A DNA stretch of 64,000 bases, from NCBI GenBank assembly GCA_028023455.1, contig JAQFVV010006428.1:231501-295500 (forward strand), in the 5' to 3' direction. Source of the stretch: Epiperipatus broadwayi. Lineage: Eukaryota; Onychophora; Udeonychophora; Euonychophora; Peripatidae. Under the pieces are notes generated by a model, which worked only from the letters and a program-made list of their open reading frames with translations, did no database searches and had not been told where the DNA came from. Both the position numbers and the translations under genes were made by a program. Below, piece by piece: positions 53,530 through 64,000 of the stretch. Every line of letters begins with the position of its first letter. Position 1 is the first letter of the stretch.

Positions 53530-54420
53530 ATCTACCTCTCTTTAATAAAGCACCCAAAAGGGTATATATAATACACATAAGAAATTCTATTTAAATAACA
53601 ATCATTTTACCTGCATATTGCGATTTGCACACGCTCATCCGAGACATTCATGGAGTCAAGGAAATAACAAAAATTAAATAATCAAATACATAAATAATAA
53701 ATCTTTCTATCTATCTATGGTATATCAATAGCAACAAACAAAAGAAAAAGTCACTCTTCTTTTAACTTAAAAAAATTCACTTGTAAAGTTTCTTTCTTTC
53801 TTAAACATAAAGTTTCCTGACTGACACGAAGACAGAAATGATGATTCTAAATGAGTATGTGTACCAAACATAAAGACAAATTTCTTTAGGATAGACATTC
53901 AAATTTATATTTAATTCAGTGATCTCCAATGTTCTTAGCAATAGCTAATTGAGTTCACTAATATACCATGCACTGTAATAAATTTTTATAATAACAGACA
54001 TATGGATAGATAGTTTTAGCTATGTATCACTTTATATTTATCATTCAATTAATCCAGGAAATATTTTAATTTAACAGTAACTTTAGCAGTTTTCCAAAAA
54101 GTAAACATTAGCTTGCCATCAACTTTATAAATTATCACAGATATAATTAGTTTTGGTCCATTGTTAATTAATTATTTACATAGATCTACAATTCCTTAAG
54201 CAATAATATTTTTATTTTATAAGTCCATATGCCAAGGAGAACAAGAAATATGTAATATTAATGTCCTTATACTTGATTTAAATATGTCATATTAAATAAC
54301 TACTAGTAGTTAATTAATTATTTGTAAGCCACACATTCACTTTGTTAATAAAGTATTTTATAAGCATTAATAACAAACATAATTATTATCACAGAGTAAT
54401 TCAAAGATATAGCATAGAAA

Positions 54421-54474
54421 TATTATACTCACATACTTCCATCTTAATATTATACTCACATACTTCCATCTTAA
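54421..54474. repeat. 27-bp tandem duplication
   Basis: tattatactcacatacttcc plus atcttaa occurs twice head to tail. Confidence 0.9.
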
Positions 54475-55638
54475 CTTGATTTTTATACAATAAAAATTTT
54501 AATGGAGAGTCAAAGGTAGGTTTTGTTAAGCAGTCCTGCATAAATTTCCTTAAAAAATAATATAGTTCATACAATTTCTTTAAAAGACTAGAATGTTCAT
54601 GCAATTTCATTTTTTCCTTAGTAATAATAGAAGATATAAGCAAACAGAGTAGATTAAAATTATCAGCATATACATACATTTTAAAGATGTTAGTGTTAAT
54701 TTAACATTTAACTGAGTGGAAAAAATGAAGAAAAATATACACTTTTTATAAATTAGCCTGACATCCTTCCTTAAAGCTGTCTTTTAGCTAGAATTTCCAC
54801 ACTGAATTCAATAAAGAAGATAATTTTTAAAAATTCACACTTTGGAGTTTAACTGACTTGATTTCTGGAAGAGATTTAAAAATGCACAAAGAAGAAGTGG
54901 CAGATAATGAACGAATGACTGAATAAATAATCACTGAATTTCTATTACTAACTATCACTTAAATACATTTCTTTTCCATCAATCAAGAGGTCATCTTATC
55001 CTCCGAAGGTTAGTTCCACCCTTTGCACTCAGTTAATTAGGGAATAAATATTCAAGAAATCTTTTATTGAAGATAAAAAAAAATTATTTAGATTTTCTCA
55101 ATTAAATCAAGCCACATAAAACAAATGACAAAAAAATATTTTTTACACTTTTGAAATAAATGAATATTAATTAATTAGTAAAATTAAATAATTAATAATA
55201 CAATTTAATTGTCAAAAAATTCACCAATCCTGATATCCATTAATCACTCAAAATATATTTACATCTGTTATCAGAGTTATTTACTGTAATTTTAAATGTT
55301 TTATTGTAGAATGTCAAATTTTATATAGTAATTAAATATGAGAATGAAATTAAAAGATGATACAGACATACATGCATACACATATGATGCTAGATGAATA
55401 CTAAATTATCCTGACTAAAATATGATTGATATGGCCATGAGTTAGACATACTTCACTGATTAAAATACTTATACATGGATGGGTGTGCCAATGAATAAAT
55501 AGATCATCAAACCATCTAAACAAACACCAGCCACTATTCTACAAATAAATAAGACAAATTTATATCAACTTAACTTGCATATCTACAATTCCTGTAATAA
55601 TACACCCTCCTTTCTTGCATTAAATACTTCATCAAATA

Positions 55639-55871
<233 letters not shown>

Positions 55872-56030
55872 GCTTATAAAAATTCCCAACTAACATTCAT
55901 AAGCACATAAGGTTTTAGACCATTAACAAAAAATTTTAAAATTTAGTGCTATTTCACTTTTTTTTAGTTAAATGCAGTTATTCACTGCTGACACAGTATA
56001 CTTTAATTACTTGTGTCCATTCAGGAAGTC

Positions 56031-56035
<5 letters not shown>

Positions 56036-56063
<28 letters not shown>
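56036..56063. repeat. (AT)n target of the LTR element
   Basis: The 5' LTR starts directly at the end of this run, and the 3' LTR is followed by another AT run (63219-63243). The target duplication is therefore an indistinct AT string. Confidence 0.8.
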
Positions 56064-56066
<3 letters not shown>

Positions 56067-58350
56067 ACCGAGACAAAGTCGGTACAGGTATATACGCACA
56101 CACACGAGCAATGTAAACACTCTATATTTTTTCTCTTCTTTCACTTTCAACTTATGATAAAAAATAAATGTAGTTTTCTTTCAATGCGTTATAAAATACA
56201 CTGTAAAATAAAATGTTAATATTTCTGATTAAATAGTTAAGGCTTTCATATAATCTATTATAATAATATTCTCTAAAAAGAAAACAAAAAAAAAAAAAAA
56301 AAAAAAAATATAAAGTACTACTAATATGCCATTTTAAATCTCAATAAGTGATTTCTACTTGTATATGCCGCGGGGGTAATTAAAAGGGGTTTGTTTTAGA
56401 TTATAACTGTAGTGAAAGTTAAAAGCTTATAGAAGTGATTTTGAGACAGATTAAATGCTCGACTTTTAAACTAATGTAAGTTAAATTGTTCTCTTAAAAC
56501 ACGCACACATGTATGCATAAAAGGTGTGAATAAGTATGAATTTTTTCTAACTGAGATTGTAATATGAGATTGCATAAACCTAAGATTGCCTCAAGCATAT
56601 GGATTGAGTGGACATTACGTAGGACACGGACCCCAACGACAACTCAAAGAATATTGAACTCTGGGTGGAGATTCGATCCTCAGATAATAACCAACCCATA
56701 TAAATATGAATCTAAATCTAAAGAAAGAGTCTTTTTACACTTTTTCTTTTTACACCTTTTTCTGCTTATAGTTTTTTTTTAAATTCCTCCGGAAGCTACA
56801 ACTAGAACTTTTCTTTTTTTTTTGCTATCCGGTTTATCCAATATGATCACTGTGAAATTAACATTTAGAGCGTCGATCGTCATGATGGGCTAGAAAACCC
56901 TTCAGTGATTGACCGACGCTCCGCCGCCAGAACATCTCCACAGCTATGAATGATCAACAACAATACCGTCCGAACATAGTGCTCCAATCAGTCTAAGGAC
57001 GTTGTTCCGTTTAATATACAAGAATCGTCCAAACATACTACGCTGAACTTATGTGAAATGAATAACCATGTATTATGGAAACCTCATCTATCAGGTTCGA
57101 ACCCTCACCAAACTAGAAGCAGCAGAAGACTAAGCAAAATCCTAGGTAAACATTTTTTTTTATAACGCTTCCATTCATTCTTTACGTAAACTTAAAAGGC
57201 AATCTCATAATTAATTAAATTCGACTTTCGTAAATCAAATATAAAATGATCCGTAATCTCTCATATATTAAATCTTATTATTTTAATCTCAACTTTCGTA
57301 AATAAAAATATCAGATGCTACATAGTCCATCATATTTAAATCTTAGGACTTTTCCAGTTATGAACTTTGATCCTAATTATTATTTTCTTTCGCAGATAAA
57401 CTATAACACACACCTACTTTCAAAATGTAATAAGAGGAAATATATTTTATCAGCCATGTTTATTATGCATAATATGTTCTTTTCTGTGCGAGTGCGAGAA
57501 TGTGCGTATGTGCGTGCAAATAAAGCTATTAATCAATGTTTCATTTTTTTATAATCAATAAATTTTTTTTATTTATTTAAACTAGTCGAGCATTCCTCAA
57601 ATCATTTTTCTATAATTAAATATATTTTTTTTTGAAGTTATTATTATTGTTAGCATTTATTCATGCAATTAATTATTATACTTTTAAATTTGTCTTTCTT
57701 ATATTTTTTTGTTTTTTTTTATCTCTTTTAAGTTTCATTCATAAACATCGTGCCGTAAGTCACGATGTTTACTTATTATGTAGTTAACATAGGTTTAAGA
57801 GTTGGGAGGGCCTATTATTAATAAATATAAGTAAATGTCAATAGAGCTAGTATAAATAATTCTATTGGATTGTATGATAAAGGGGGGATGATGTTATAAG
57901 CGTCTAGTTGTTTATTCTAATGATGCCTCAACCGAACATTCGTATTAGTTATAAATAACCAATGATCCCGTCCAATGCTTGGACCGATCTGTTAATCAAC
58001 CGATCTTCTTATCCATTGGTTAATATTGTGTCATTTGCCAGAATAATAGTCTTGAAGGCAATCACATCGCGACCCTGAGTGACCCCTATTGGTCCATGCT
58101 GGGAGTTTGAGCTTATGGGCAGGGATTAGACTTCAAAATCGTTTTGATATGACGTAAGGTGATGCGAGAAATTAAATTATGAATCAAATCATCGTATCTG
58201 GCGCCCTCTTGTGTTGATAATGAACAACTATTGATATAAGAAAAATAAATAAATCTTTACGCTGTATCATGTTTGTTTTGGAGCTCACAATCCCTTTTAG
58301 GAACGGTTTAATAGGGAGCCGGTGCTTAGGGGATATAAGGGGACGGTAGA
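56064..58350 (+). repeat. 5' LTR
   Basis: It starts TGTACCGAG, which itself forms a 7-bp hairpin stem (gtaccga...tcggtac), and ends acggtaga. By eye it differs from the 3' LTR at about nine substitutions plus length changes in A/T runs (for example an A-run near 56286). A ttataaata box with an adjacent ccaat (57949-57963) and an aataaataaat signal (58244) are plausible promoter and polyadenylation elements. Short frames inside the LTR occur identically in both copies and are not convincing genes. Confidence 0.9.
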
Positions 58351-58354
58351 TAAA

Positions 58355-58375
58355 TGGCGCTTCCAAACGTGAGGC
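58355..58375 (+). promoter_or_regulatory. Primer-binding site, tRNA-Lys-like
   Basis: Four bases after the 5' LTR the sequence tggcgcttccaaacgtgagg resembles the complement of the tRNA-Lys 3' end (the TGGCGCCCAACGTGGGGC type), with an internal insertion and a few mismatches. It would prime minus-strand DNA synthesis. Confidence 0.55.
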
Positions 58376-58726
58376 TAATATAAATAATGTTTCGGAGAGA
58401 AGCAAATCAAGACATTAGCCAAAAGCGGCCGAACCTCGTGAAAGACGCAAAACTGAAAAGAGGAAGGAATCTTTTTTTTTTTCACGTAAACGAAAGTTTG
58501 GACGAATAGAAAGGGAAGGAAAAGGGAGAAAAGGAAAATAACAAACGGAACAAAATACAGCGATTCACAATATCGCAAATCTTTTAATAAAACACTTGGA
58601 GCCGGAACGAAATAAAAAAAAAAAAAAAAACATAGCGGGAGATGGGGGCGCGGACGTCGATTAATCACTTCTTATCATAAAAAAAAAAAAAGAAAAAGAA
58701 AAATTTTTTCCTTTATTAAATCATAA
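58376..58726 (+). other. Leader between primer-binding site and gag
   Basis: About 350 bp, purine-rich with several A-runs, no coding potential. In LTR elements this region usually carries the packaging signal, which cannot be identified by eye. Confidence 0.5.
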
Positions 58727-59923
58727 ATGGACAGCAATAACGATACTGCGTGGGAGGAGACAGGGGAGAGCCCTATAACGTTCAAAAAGATAGATGTTAA
58801 AGAAGAGGCTGAATCAGAAATAAAAATGCTTCTTAAAATGATGAGCCAAATGATGATAGAGATGAGGGAAGATAGGGAAGAAAGAAGGAAGAGAGAAGAG
58901 TACAGAGAAGAAGAAAGAAGGAAAAGGGAAGAGGACAGAGAAGAAGAAAGAAGGAAGAGAGAAGAGGACAGAGAAGAAGAAAGAAGGAAAGAGAGAAAGG
59001 AGGAGAGAGGGGAATTCATTAGGGAGATACGAAAATTATTGAAGGGAAACACAGGAGAGTCAGAGGAGGACCAGAGCAAAGAAGAAGAAATAAAGATTGA
59101 CGAAGTAAAGACGGAGATTACCTCAATAAAAATAGAGATCGGTGCAGCAAAAGCCGAAATAGAAGAAACGAAGACTGAAGTGATAACAGCAAAGGCAGAG
59201 TTGGAAGACGTAAGACAAAAGGTGGACGCGATAAATAGAAAGGTAGAAGGAATCGAGCCACAACAGAACGTACCGAGAGAAATTATGGCCAAACGTCTGG
59301 AGGAGTTGGAAAAGAAATTTGAACTGAGAATAAACCTGCGGGAACCGAGCCAGTCGTGGGCCGAAAGGCAAATAAAAATTGAGATCTTCAGGGCAGGTGA
59401 AAACGAGAGTCCGATGGACCACGTGGAGAGCGCCCGGAACCTGTTTTCTGAGCCCTCAAAGCCGGAGCCAGACAAAATCAATATTGCCAGCACATACCTG
59501 CAAGGGCCAGCTAGAGATTGGTGGCGAACGATCGAGTTTAAGCCCAGATCGTTCGTAGAATATCGAGAAGAGATCCTACGAAGCTTTTGGAACGCTACCA
59601 GACAAGAGGGGATCTACTTTCACATCACCAATGAAAAATACGGGCTCAAACCTAACGAGACGATAACGCAGTTCTATTACAGGCAGGTGGCCGGCCTCCA
59701 GCAGCTACCGGCGTATCACATGACGGAGGAGCAAATCATCTCGACCATTAGACACAACATGCCAACAGACATCAGGCAGATGATGCTAAACAGGGATGAC
59801 GGGGGCATCCACAAGATGGGGGATGCCATAGCCAAGTTCGAGCGAGCGGAAGGACGGGAAAGGCATATAGAGAGGCCGGGACAGGAACCATATAGAAGAA
59901 AGCTACCACCAGATCGATACTGA
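58727..59923 (+). CDS. Gag-like capsid protein of the LTR element
   Basis: An intact 398-codon frame. Residues about 25-105 are a highly charged coiled coil with an 11-residue repeat (REEDREEERRK type) encoded by three near-identical 33-bp units at about 58890-58990. A second helical, E/K-rich segment runs to about residue 185. Residues about 200-385 form a Ty3/retrotransposon Gag (capsid) domain: WAERQIKIEIFRAGENESP, YLQGPARDWW, F-V-E-Y-R-E-E-I-L-R-S-F-W, and ETITQFYYRQVAGLQQLP. The C-terminus is basic (ERPGQEPYRRKLPPDRY) with no CCHC zinc knuckle. In the family, Gag assembles the cytoplasmic particle that packages element RNA. The open frame next to near-identical LTRs suggests recent function in trans with another element's polymerase. 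The start could be this ATG or a downstream one; this one is the first in frame. Confidence 0.85.
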   Translation: MDSNNDTAWEETGESPITFKKIDVKEEAESEIKMLLKMMSQMMIEMREDREERRKREEYREEERRKREEDREEERRKREEDREEERRKERKEERGEFIREIRKLLKGNTGESEEDQSKEEEIKIDEVKTEITSIKIEIGAAKAEIEETKTEVITAKAELEDVRQKVDAINRKVEGIEPQQNVPREIMAKRLEELEKKFELRINLREPSQSWAERQIKIEIFRAGENESPMDHVESARNLFSEPSKPEPDKINIASTYLQGPARDWWRTIEFKPRSFVEYREEILRSFWNATRQEGIYFHITNEKYGLKPNETITQFYYRQVAGLQQLPAYHMTEEQIISTIRHNMPTDIRQMMLNRDDGGIHKMGDAIAKFERAEGRERHIERPGQEPYRRKLPPDRY

Positions 59924-60941
59924 TGAAAAATTAGTCTACAAACACGTTGACGAACACGGATTTGCCACAGGAATACGATTACCGGAGCACGCTTTATAAA
60001 ACAACGGTAACTGAAGGAAAATGACCTCGGACCAGAAAGGACTTACACATCGCATCGCATCATACAATAACAAGGGGGGAAGGGGGGTTGATAAAACATT
60101 ATTTTAAACCAAAGCAGACCGCAGATAACTAAACACGAAAAAAAAAAAAAAGAAAAAAATATATAATTTAAAGAAAGAAAAGGAATAAATGTCATAACTC
60201 TTCTAAAGAAAACTATTCGAGGTAAATAAGTTAATATTTCTGAAAGCCAGTTTAAAAAAAAAAAAAAAAAAAAGAACGTCGCCGCCTTCGACTAAAATAT
60301 ATGTTGCTCGAAAACACGCGGAGAAAGGAAGCGGATGCCGCCTAAAGAAAGAAAGAAAAGCCGGATCGCGAGAGTGCGCTATTATTGTTCCTTCCCTCAA
60401 TATTTCCTATTGTGCTAGGAGGTACAGAGCTCGGATATTTTGAATGCTTATGGTTCTATAACTCAGATTATTCGCTACCTCGTAAATGTTGTCGTATTTT
60501 GCAGAGGGGACTTCGGAAATGACCATCCTCCTGCCTTCCATTAGATAGACCGTAAGAAAATGCCTATATGTTCGTAACCTTGCATCGCGGGACTTCGGAA
60601 AGGTCCATCCCCATGCCAACCTTCCACCCGGGGTGCCTGTACCAGACTGGGCAAGATATCTCCAATTATGGCACGCCCGCTCTTCGTAAAGAAAAAAAAA
60701 GGAGAGAAAAAAAAAAGAATTTTTTTTTTGAGTTTAGTTCGCAAACGTCAAGTGTCAATCCGAGCCTGACCACATGACCTGCCACTTCGTTTCTTTATAT
60801 GAGGGGGAGTTGAACTGTAGGATAGTCGGCTAAAATAAATGATTAAAAATCACACAAAGCGGGGTCAAAAATAAGGAATTTTATGGTGAAAATTAAAATG
60901 CCAAGCCTCTCATTTTAATTTTTAGACGGATCGCGGGGATA
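59924..60941 (+). other. Non-coding interior 3' of gag, no pol
   Basis: About 1 kb without a supported frame. It contains several A-runs (for example 60254-60274) and two diverged ~80-bp units around 60500-60625 sharing gggacttcgga and tgccttcca/accttcca. The last bases before the 3' LTR (ggatcgcggggata) are a weak polypurine tract. The site where protease-polymerase genes would lie is occupied only by this sequence. Confidence 0.7.
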
Positions 60942-63218
60942 TGTACCGAGACAAAGTCGGTACAGGTATATACGCACACACACGAGCAATGTAAACACTC
61001 TATATTTTTTTCTCTTCTTTCACTTTCAACTTATGATAAAAAATAAATGTAGTTTTCTTTCAATGCGTTATAAAATACACTGTAAAATAAAATGTTAATA
61101 TTTCTGATTAAATAGTTAAGGCTTTCATATAATCTATTATAATAATATTCTCTAAAAAGAAAACAAAAAAAATAAAATATAAAGTACTACTAATATGCCA
61201 TTTTAAATCTCAATAAGTGATTTCTACTTGTATATGCCGCGGGGGTAATTAAAAGGGGTTTGTTTTAGATTATAACTGTAGTGAAAGTTAAAAGCTTATA
61301 GAAGTGATTTTGAGACAGATTAAATGCTCGACTTTTAAACTAATGTAAGTTAAATTGTTCTCTTAAAACACGCACACATGTATGCATAAAAGGTGTGAAT
61401 AAGTATGAATTTTTTCTAACTGAGATTGTAATATGAGATTGCATAAACCTAAGATTGCCTCAAGCATATGGATTGAGTGGACATTACGTAGGACACGGAC
61501 CCCAACGACAACTCAAAGAATATTGAACTCTGGGTGGAGATTCGATCCTCAGATAATAACCAACCCATATAAATATGAATCTAAATCTAAAGAAAGGGTC
61601 TTTTTACACTTTTTCTTTTTACACCTTTTTCTGCTTATAGTTTTTTTTTAAATTCCTCCGGAAGCTACAACTAGAACTTTTCTTTTTTTTGCTATCCGGT
61701 TTATCCAATATGATCACTGTGAAATTAACATTTAGAGCGTCGATCGTCATGATGGGCTAGAAAACCCTTCAGTGATTGACCGACGCTCCGCCGCCAGAAC
61801 ATCTCCACAGCTATGAATGATCAACAACAATACCGTCCGAACATAGTGCTCCAATCAGTCTAAGGACGTTGTTCCGTTTAATATACAAGAATCGTCCAAA
61901 CATACTACGCTGAACTTATGTGAAATGAATAACCATGTATTATGGAAACCTCATCTATCAGGTTCGAACCCTCACCAAACTAGAAGCAGCAGAAGACTAA
62001 GCAAAATCCTAGGTAAACATTTTTTTTTATAACGCTTCCATTCATTCTTTACGTAAACTTAAAAGGCAATCTCATAATTAATTAAATTCGACTTTCGTAA
62101 ATCAAATATAAAATGATCCGTAATCTCTCATATATTAAATCTTATTATTTTAATCTCAACTTTCGTAAATAAAAATATCAGATGCTACATAGTCCATCAT
62201 ATTTAAATCTTAGGACTTTTCCAGTTATGAACTTTGATCCTAATTATTATTTTCTTTCGCAGATAAACTATAACACACACCTACTTTCAAAATGTAATAA
62301 GAGGAAATATATTTTATCAGCCATGTTTATTATGCATAATATGTTCTTTTCTGTGCGAGTGCGAGAATGTGCGTATGTGCGTGCAAATAAAGCTATTAAT
62401 CAATGTTTCATTTTTTTATAATCAATAAATTTTTTATTTATTTAAACTAGTCGAGCATTCCTCAAATCATTTTTCTATAATTAAATATATATTTTTTTTG
62501 AAGTTATTATTATTGTTAGCATTTATTCATGCAATTAATTATTTTACTTTTAAATTTGTCTTTCTTATATTTTTTTTTTTTTTTTTTTATCTCTTTTAAG
62601 TTTCATTCATAAACATCGTGCCGTAAGTCACGATGTTTACTTATTATGTAGTTAACATAGGTTTAAGAGTTGGGAGGGCCTATTATTAATAAATATAAGT
62701 AAATGTCAATAGAGCTAGTATAAATAATTCTATTGGATTGTATGATAAAGGGGGGATGATGTTATAAGCGTCTAGTTGTTTATTCTAATGATGCCTCAAC
62801 CGAACATTCGTATTAGTTATAAATAACCAATGATCCCGTCCAATGCTTGGACCGATCTGTTAATCAACCGATCTTCTTATCCATTGGTTAATATTGTGTC
62901 ATTTGCCAGAATAATAGTCTTGAAGGCAATCACATCGCGACCCTGAGTGACCCCTATTGGTCCATGCTGGGAGTTTGAGCTTTTGGGCAGGGATTAGACT
63001 TCAAAATCGTTTTGATATGACGTAAGGTGATGCGAGAAATTAAATTATGAATCAAATCATCGTATCTGGCGCCCTCTTGTGTTGATAATGAACAACTATT
63101 GATATAAGAAAAATAAATAAATCTTTACGCTGTATCATGTTTGTTTTGGAGCTCACAATCCCTTTTAAGAACAGTTTAATAGGGAGCCGGTGCTCAGGGG
63201 ATATAAGGGCTCGGTAGA
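60942..63218 (+). repeat. 3' LTR
   Basis: A near-identical copy of 56064-58350. It ends ctcggtaga, an almost perfect inverse of the LTR start tgtaccgag, whereas the 5' LTR ends acggtaga. It carries the same candidate promoter and polyadenylation signals as the 5' copy. Confidence 0.9.
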
Positions 63219-63519
63219 ATATATATATTATATATATATATATAAGCATTTATTTTTATAGCATCTGTATACAATTTGTAATTACATTCATATCGGCCTT
63301 TCAAGCCAATTAATTGACAATATAATGATTTATAGTCTTATGAAATATTGTGGAAGTCAATTACTATCCACATATGTATGATAAACTAGATATCCTGTTA
63401 ATAAATGTTTAGAAAAGCATGCATGATGTGCCTACATCTATAACTTATTTTTTAAATAAACCAACATTTCTGACCCTCCTTAAATTTAGAACTTGATTTC
63501 ATTGTTGAATACATTGATG
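63219..63519. other. AT-rich DNA after the LTR element; nothing recognised
   Basis: The first 25 bp are an AT run that is probably part of the insertion target. The rest shows no gene or repeat known from elsewhere in the window. Confidence 0.5.
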
Positions 63520-63835
63520 GGAGAGTGTGTTTCTATTTCATAACACATGTATGAAGAGTAGATCCCTTCCATTATATTTGGCTAGGAATAAATTTATAGG
63601 AGAGTGTGTTTCTATTTCATAGCACATGTGTGAAGATTAGTTCACTTTCATTATATTTGGCTAGCAATAAGATAAGCCCACAATCCAAGCATGGTCAATA
63701 AAAATTGTTTATTTTAAAAGTAAGCTCTAAGCATAGGTGGATTATGTATATTTTTAAAGTATAAGAAAAGGTGTGTCTATTTTATAGCACATGTGTGAAG
63801 AGTAATTGACTTTCACAATATTTTATAAGTGTATA
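63520..63835. repeat. ~79-bp tandem repeat, two clear copies and one diverged
   Basis: ggagagtgtgtttctatttc begins units at about 63520 and 63599, followed by cacatgt, tgaagattag-like and cattatatttggcta blocks. A weaker third unit with gtgtgtctattttatagcac lies at about 63769. No coding potential. Confidence 0.8.
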
Positions 63836-63873
63836 AATCACTAAGTTATCAATTATTATATAGACACAAACAC

Positions 63874-63874
63874 A

Positions 63875-63956
<82 letters not shown>
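63874..63956. repeat. (TA)n microsatellite
   Basis: About 80 bp of pure TA repeats near the window end. Confidence 0.95.
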
Positions 63957-63959
<3 letters not shown>

Positions 63960-64000
63960 AAAAGATTATTAGAGATCCTCTGACATATTTAGAGAAAAAG

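Larger units (their letters stand above)
56064..63218 (+). mobile_element. Gag-only LTR retrotransposon with ~2.28-kb LTRs (TR-GAG-like)
   Basis: Two near-identical long terminal repeats flank a 2,591-bp interior with a tRNA-Lys-like primer-binding site and a single Gag-like gene. No protease, reverse transcriptase, RNase H or integrase motif was found in the interior on either strand. The Gag type (see its entry) points to the Ty3 group. Elements of this design, terminal repeats plus gag without pol, have been described mainly from plants as non-autonomous elements that need a partner's polymerase. The LTRs make up almost two thirds of the element. Confidence 0.85.

Noticed and set aside
57094-57104. 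B-box-like ggttcgaaccc inside the LTR, suggesting a tRNA or SINE.
   Set aside because: No matching A box at proper spacing and no tRNA fold around it; identical in both LTRs only because they are repeats.
56564-57554. Two small frames (72 and 79 codons) found identically in both LTRs (again at 61433-61651 and 62182-62421).
   Set aside because: Their conservation follows from near-identical LTRs; there are no domain features, and such frames are common by chance.
58675-59493. A 272-codon minus-strand open frame opposite gag, serine/leucine-rich.
   Set aside because: It is a shadow of the purine-rich gag coding strand; the plus-strand frame has a clear Gag domain and element context.

Overview
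The window is nuclear DNA of an AT-rich, repeat-laden animal, most likely an invertebrate; I cannot name the species. The grounds are two spliceosomal exons of a prolyl 4-hydroxylase alpha-subunit gene (an animal collagen-modifying enzyme), tRNA-derived SINEs, RTE and Penelope retroelements, a ZBED5-like hAT transposon, and long (TA)n and (TAA)n microsatellites. Almost everything with coding character is transposon-derived.

Layout. 1-6156: two ~2.09-kb direct copies spaced 4,065 bp apart. 6155-7083: end of a Penelope-like element with a GIY-YIG endonuclease inside inverted terminal arms. 7085-12270: AT-rich, no gene seen. 12293-12726: a TA-rich palindrome and a foldback MITE. 12838-17040: a decayed RTE LINE split by a ~3-kb hAT element at 13307-16286. 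17408-17595: exon 1 (signal peptide and start of the N-terminal domain) of a P4HA-like gene. 17596-35347: its ~17.75-kb intron 1, filled with SINEs, foldbacks, a TIR element carrying internal tandem repeats, and a second RTE. 35348-35493: exon 2. From 35494 to the window end there is no further recognisable exon, so intron 2 may exceed 28 kb. It holds a tRNA-like SINE, a pogo/Tigger-like element, palindromes, a ~5.3-kb APE-type LINE (44312-49650) lying between (AAT)n tracts, a second opposite-strand copy of the TIR element, a 230-bp (TAA)n tract, and at 56064-63218 a young LTR retrotransposon with ~2.28-kb LTRs whose interior encodes only a Gag-like protein.

How the parts fit. The host gene would make an ER-lumen collagen-modifying subunit. 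The rest is a layered record of insertions: hAT into RTE, RTE into RTE, a short SINE-like insert into RTE, LINE into or beside microsatellite DNA, and an LTR element into (AT)n. The most notable items are the gag-only LTR element, the LINE with an AT-hook-like motif in ORF1 sitting in (TAA)n, the repeat-bearing TIR family, and the P4HA gene spread over very long introns. All calls come from reading the sequence and were not checked by database search.
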